A stretch of DNA of 64,000 bases, taken from Rhodobacter sp. 24-YEA-8 (GTDB taxonomy: Bacteria > Pseudomonadota > Alphaproteobacteria > Rhodobacterales > Rhodobacteraceae). The notes under the pieces were generated by a model that saw nothing but the letters and a program-made list of their open reading frames with translations, searched no databases and was not told the origin of the DNA. The stretch covers positions 2,825,001-2,889,000 of the forward strand of contig NZ_FNSK01000001.1 in the NCBI RefSeq assembly GCF_900105075.1, written 5' to 3'. The translations under genes and the position numbers were made by a program. Position 1 is the first letter of the stretch. Each line of letters starts with the position of its first letter. This document shows positions 62,407-64,000 of the stretch, piece after piece.

Positions 62407-63582
62407 TCAGAGAACCGAGGCAATCGCCTTTGCCAGCACCGGAACGGTCCCCTTGTTCAGCCCGGCGATATTGATCCGCGAATCCCCGACCATATAGACG
62501 CCGAAGTCTTCGCGCAGCTTCACCACCTGTGCTTCGGACAGCCCGAGCCGCGAGAACATGCCCCGATGATCCGCGACAAAGTCGAACCGGTCGGAATTGG
62601 TGGCCTTGCGCAGCTCGGATGCCAGCTGCTCACGCAGACCCAGCATGTTCAGACGCACCTCTTCCAGCTCGGCTTTCCAGTCGGCGGTCAGGGCGGCATC
62701 TTCCAGGATCGTGGTCACGATCCGGGCGCCGTGATCCGGCGGGAAGCTGAAATTCTGCCGGTTGAGGAAGTTCAGATTGCCCTGCACCACTGCCTTGCGA
62801 TCCGCCTGGGTCAGCGCGATCAGTACGCCGGTCCGCTCGCGATAGATGCCGAAATTCTTCGAGCACGAGGCCGCGACCAGCACTTCATCAAAGGCCGCTG
62901 CCACTTTGCGGGTGGCTTCGGCATCCGCATCCAGCCCGTCGCCAAAGCCCTGATAGGCCAGATCGACCAGCGGCAGCGCCTTGCGCGCTTTCAGAACCGT
63001 GATCACCTCATCCCACTGCGCAGGCGACAGGTTCGCCCCGGTCGGGTTGTGGCAGCAGCCATGCAGCAGCACGACATCGCCCTCGGCAACCTGGCTCAGA
63101 TCTTCGATCAGACCGGCGAAATCCAGCCCCGAGGTCTTCACGTCGAAATAGCGGTATTCCGCCATCGGCAGGCCAAGGAATTTCACCATAGACGGATGGT
63201 TCGGCCAGGTGGGGGCCGAAAGCCAGACCTTCGCCCCGGGCCGCGCAAGCTTTACCAGCTCGAAGGCCTGGCGCAGCGCGCCGGTGCCGCCGGGGGTCGA
63301 GATCGAGGCAGCACGTTCACCAAACCCATCGCCAAGGATCAGCGCGGTGATCGCGGCATTATAGGCGGGTTCACCGGCAAGCGCGGTGTAGGTCTTGGTG
63401 GTCTCGGCTTCCCAGATCTTCTTTTCGGCGGCCTTGACCGCGCGCATCACCGGGGTGAGCCCGGTCGCGTCCTTGTAAACGCCCACGCCAAGATCAATCT
63501 TGCCGTCCCGCTTGTCCTCACGAAACATCGCGATCAGTTGCAGGATCTTGTCCTGCGGCTGCTGGGTCAAAGCCTCAAGCAT
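62407..63582 (-). CDS. Aromatic/aspartate aminotransferase (class I PLP)
   Basis: The 391-residue enzyme matches the TyrB/AspC group: MLEALTQQPQDKILQLIAMF at the start, GVGVYKDATGLTPVMRAVK, TYTALAGEP, GTGALRQAF, HGCCHNPTGANLS, and the PLP lysine K242 in SCSKNFGIYRER. It swaps the amino group between aromatic or acidic amino acids and 2-oxoglutarate. In Rhodobacterales this type is often annotated as aromatic aminotransferase; substrate preference is not clear here. AGGAAGAC precedes the ATG. Confidence 0.93.
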   Translation of the reverse strand: MLEALTQQPQDKILQLIAMFREDKRDGKIDLGVGVYKDATGLTPVMRAVKAAEKKIWEAETTKTYTALAGEPAYNAAITALILGDGFGERAASISTPGGTGALRQAFELVKLARPGAKVWLSAPTWPNHPSMVKFLGLPMAEYRYFDVKTSGLDFAGLIEDLSQVAEGDVVLLHGCCHNPTGANLSPAQWDEVITVLKARKALPLVDLAYQGFGDGLDADAEATRKVAAAFDEVLVAASCSKNFGIYRERTGVLIALTQADRKAVVQGNLNFLNRQNFSFPPDHGARIVTTILEDAALTADWKAELEEVRLNMLGLREQLASELRKATNSDRFDFVADHRGMFSRLGLSEAQVVKLREDFGVYMVGDSRINIAGLNKGTVPVLAKAIASVL

Positions 63583-63643
63583 GTCTTCCTCACATCAGCG
63601 GGCCAGTCCCTGGCCCCATTGCGCCCGTTCCGGCGGCCTTGCC

Positions 63644-64000
63644 TTATGCAGCTGGGCCCGTCTCGACCGGCAAATCCTCATACATGCCCCATTCGGCCCA
63701 GGAGCCGTCATAGAGCGACCAGTTGCGATGCCCGATCCGCTCCAGCGCGAGCGCCAGGATCGCCGCCGACACGCCCGAGCCGCAACTGGTGATCACCGGC
63801 TGCGCCAGGTCTATCCCCGCCTCCTGAAAGATCATCCGCAGCACGGCGGGGTCTTTCATGGTGCCATCCTGGTTCAGCAGATTACCCCAGGGCAGATTGC
63901 GCGACCCGGGAATGTGACCTGCGCGCAGACCGGGGCGCGGCTCCGGCGCCTCGCCGGCAAAGCGCGCGGGCGCACGGGCATCAACCACCACGGCCTGTTT
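63644..64000 (-). CDS. sseA: 3-mercaptopyruvate/thiosulfate sulfurtransferase, C-terminal part
   Basis: The right edge of the window cuts the gene; 118 codons of the C-terminal rhodanese domain are seen. VVVDARAPARFAGEAPEPRP, GLRAGHIPGSRNLPWGNLL and the catalytic loop TSCGSGVSAAILALAL with its cysteine are clear. The CG[S/T]G loop favours 3-mercaptopyruvate over thiosulfate. It lies 61 bp upstream of the aminotransferase gene, so the two could act together (transamination of cysteine to mercaptopyruvate, then sulfur transfer), which is inference. Confidence 0.9.
   Translation of the reverse strand, partial: KQAVVVDARAPARFAGEAPEPRPGLRAGHIPGSRNLPWGNLLNQDGTMKDPAVLRMIFQEAGIDLAQPVITSCGSGVSAAILALALERIGHRNWSLYDGSWAEWGMYEDLPVETGPAA

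Overview
The window is a continuous stretch of a high-GC alphaproteobacterial chromosome, most likely order Rhodobacterales (Rhodobacter/Paracoccus-like). Support comes from COQ9, the DUF1013/TrcR regulator, a DinB with an N-terminal zinc-ribbon-like extension, an MsrP-type Tat precursor, and many ATGA-type gene overlaps. I saw no rRNA, tRNA, CRISPR array or prophage. The only mobile-element trace is a short IS3-type transposase remnant near 30.2 kb.

Layout: 0-6.2 kb holds msrP (cut by the window edge), clpB with a heat-shock-like promoter, three poorly known genes and pyrF. 6.2-21.7 kb is one accessory catabolic locus. A BetI-like TetR repressor faces a run of about twelve tightly packed genes: class III aminotransferase, two CrtI/PYROXD2-like FAD oxidoreductases, a GcvT-like folate methyltransferase, two Rieske oxygenase alpha subunits, a PotF/PotA/PotB/PotC-like ABC importer, a cupin with the metal-site pattern of DMSP lyases, and a YtcJ-like amidohydrolase. 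I infer uptake and stepwise breakdown of a small cationic, probably N-methylated amine or betaine-like compound. The substrate is unknown, and this is the best candidate here for an undescribed pathway.

21.7-29.9 kb is a partial tad (Flp pilus) locus: Flp-like pilin, cpaB, cpaE, cpaF, tadB, tadC, then a membrane hybrid histidine kinase. No secretin, prepilin peptidase or pseudopilin genes are in view. 30-43 kb is mostly housekeeping: DEAD-box RNA helicase, dinB, dapD, a LOG-family protein, a GST, mscL, rpsU, coq9, a quinone oxidoreductase, an RNase T2 with an altered catalytic motif, trcR and a CAP-domain protein. 43-53 kb carries rnr and a lytic transglycosylase, an HAD phosphatase, rsmD with a ferredoxin reductase, a peroxiredoxin, a carbinolamine dehydratase, and a RidA/GDPD/FemAB-like operon. 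53-64 kb carries a type I secretion ABC/MFP pair without a visible substrate, mlaA-mlaC, glnK-amtB, a class A PBP, an aromatic/aspartate aminotransferase and a sulfurtransferase cut by the window end.

Intergenic DNA is short but structured. There are several intrinsic-terminator hairpins, two clusters of back-to-back perfect palindromes just after stop codons (about 34.99 and 53.11 kb), and a dispersed extragenic element seen three times. All functions are read from sequence motifs without database searches.
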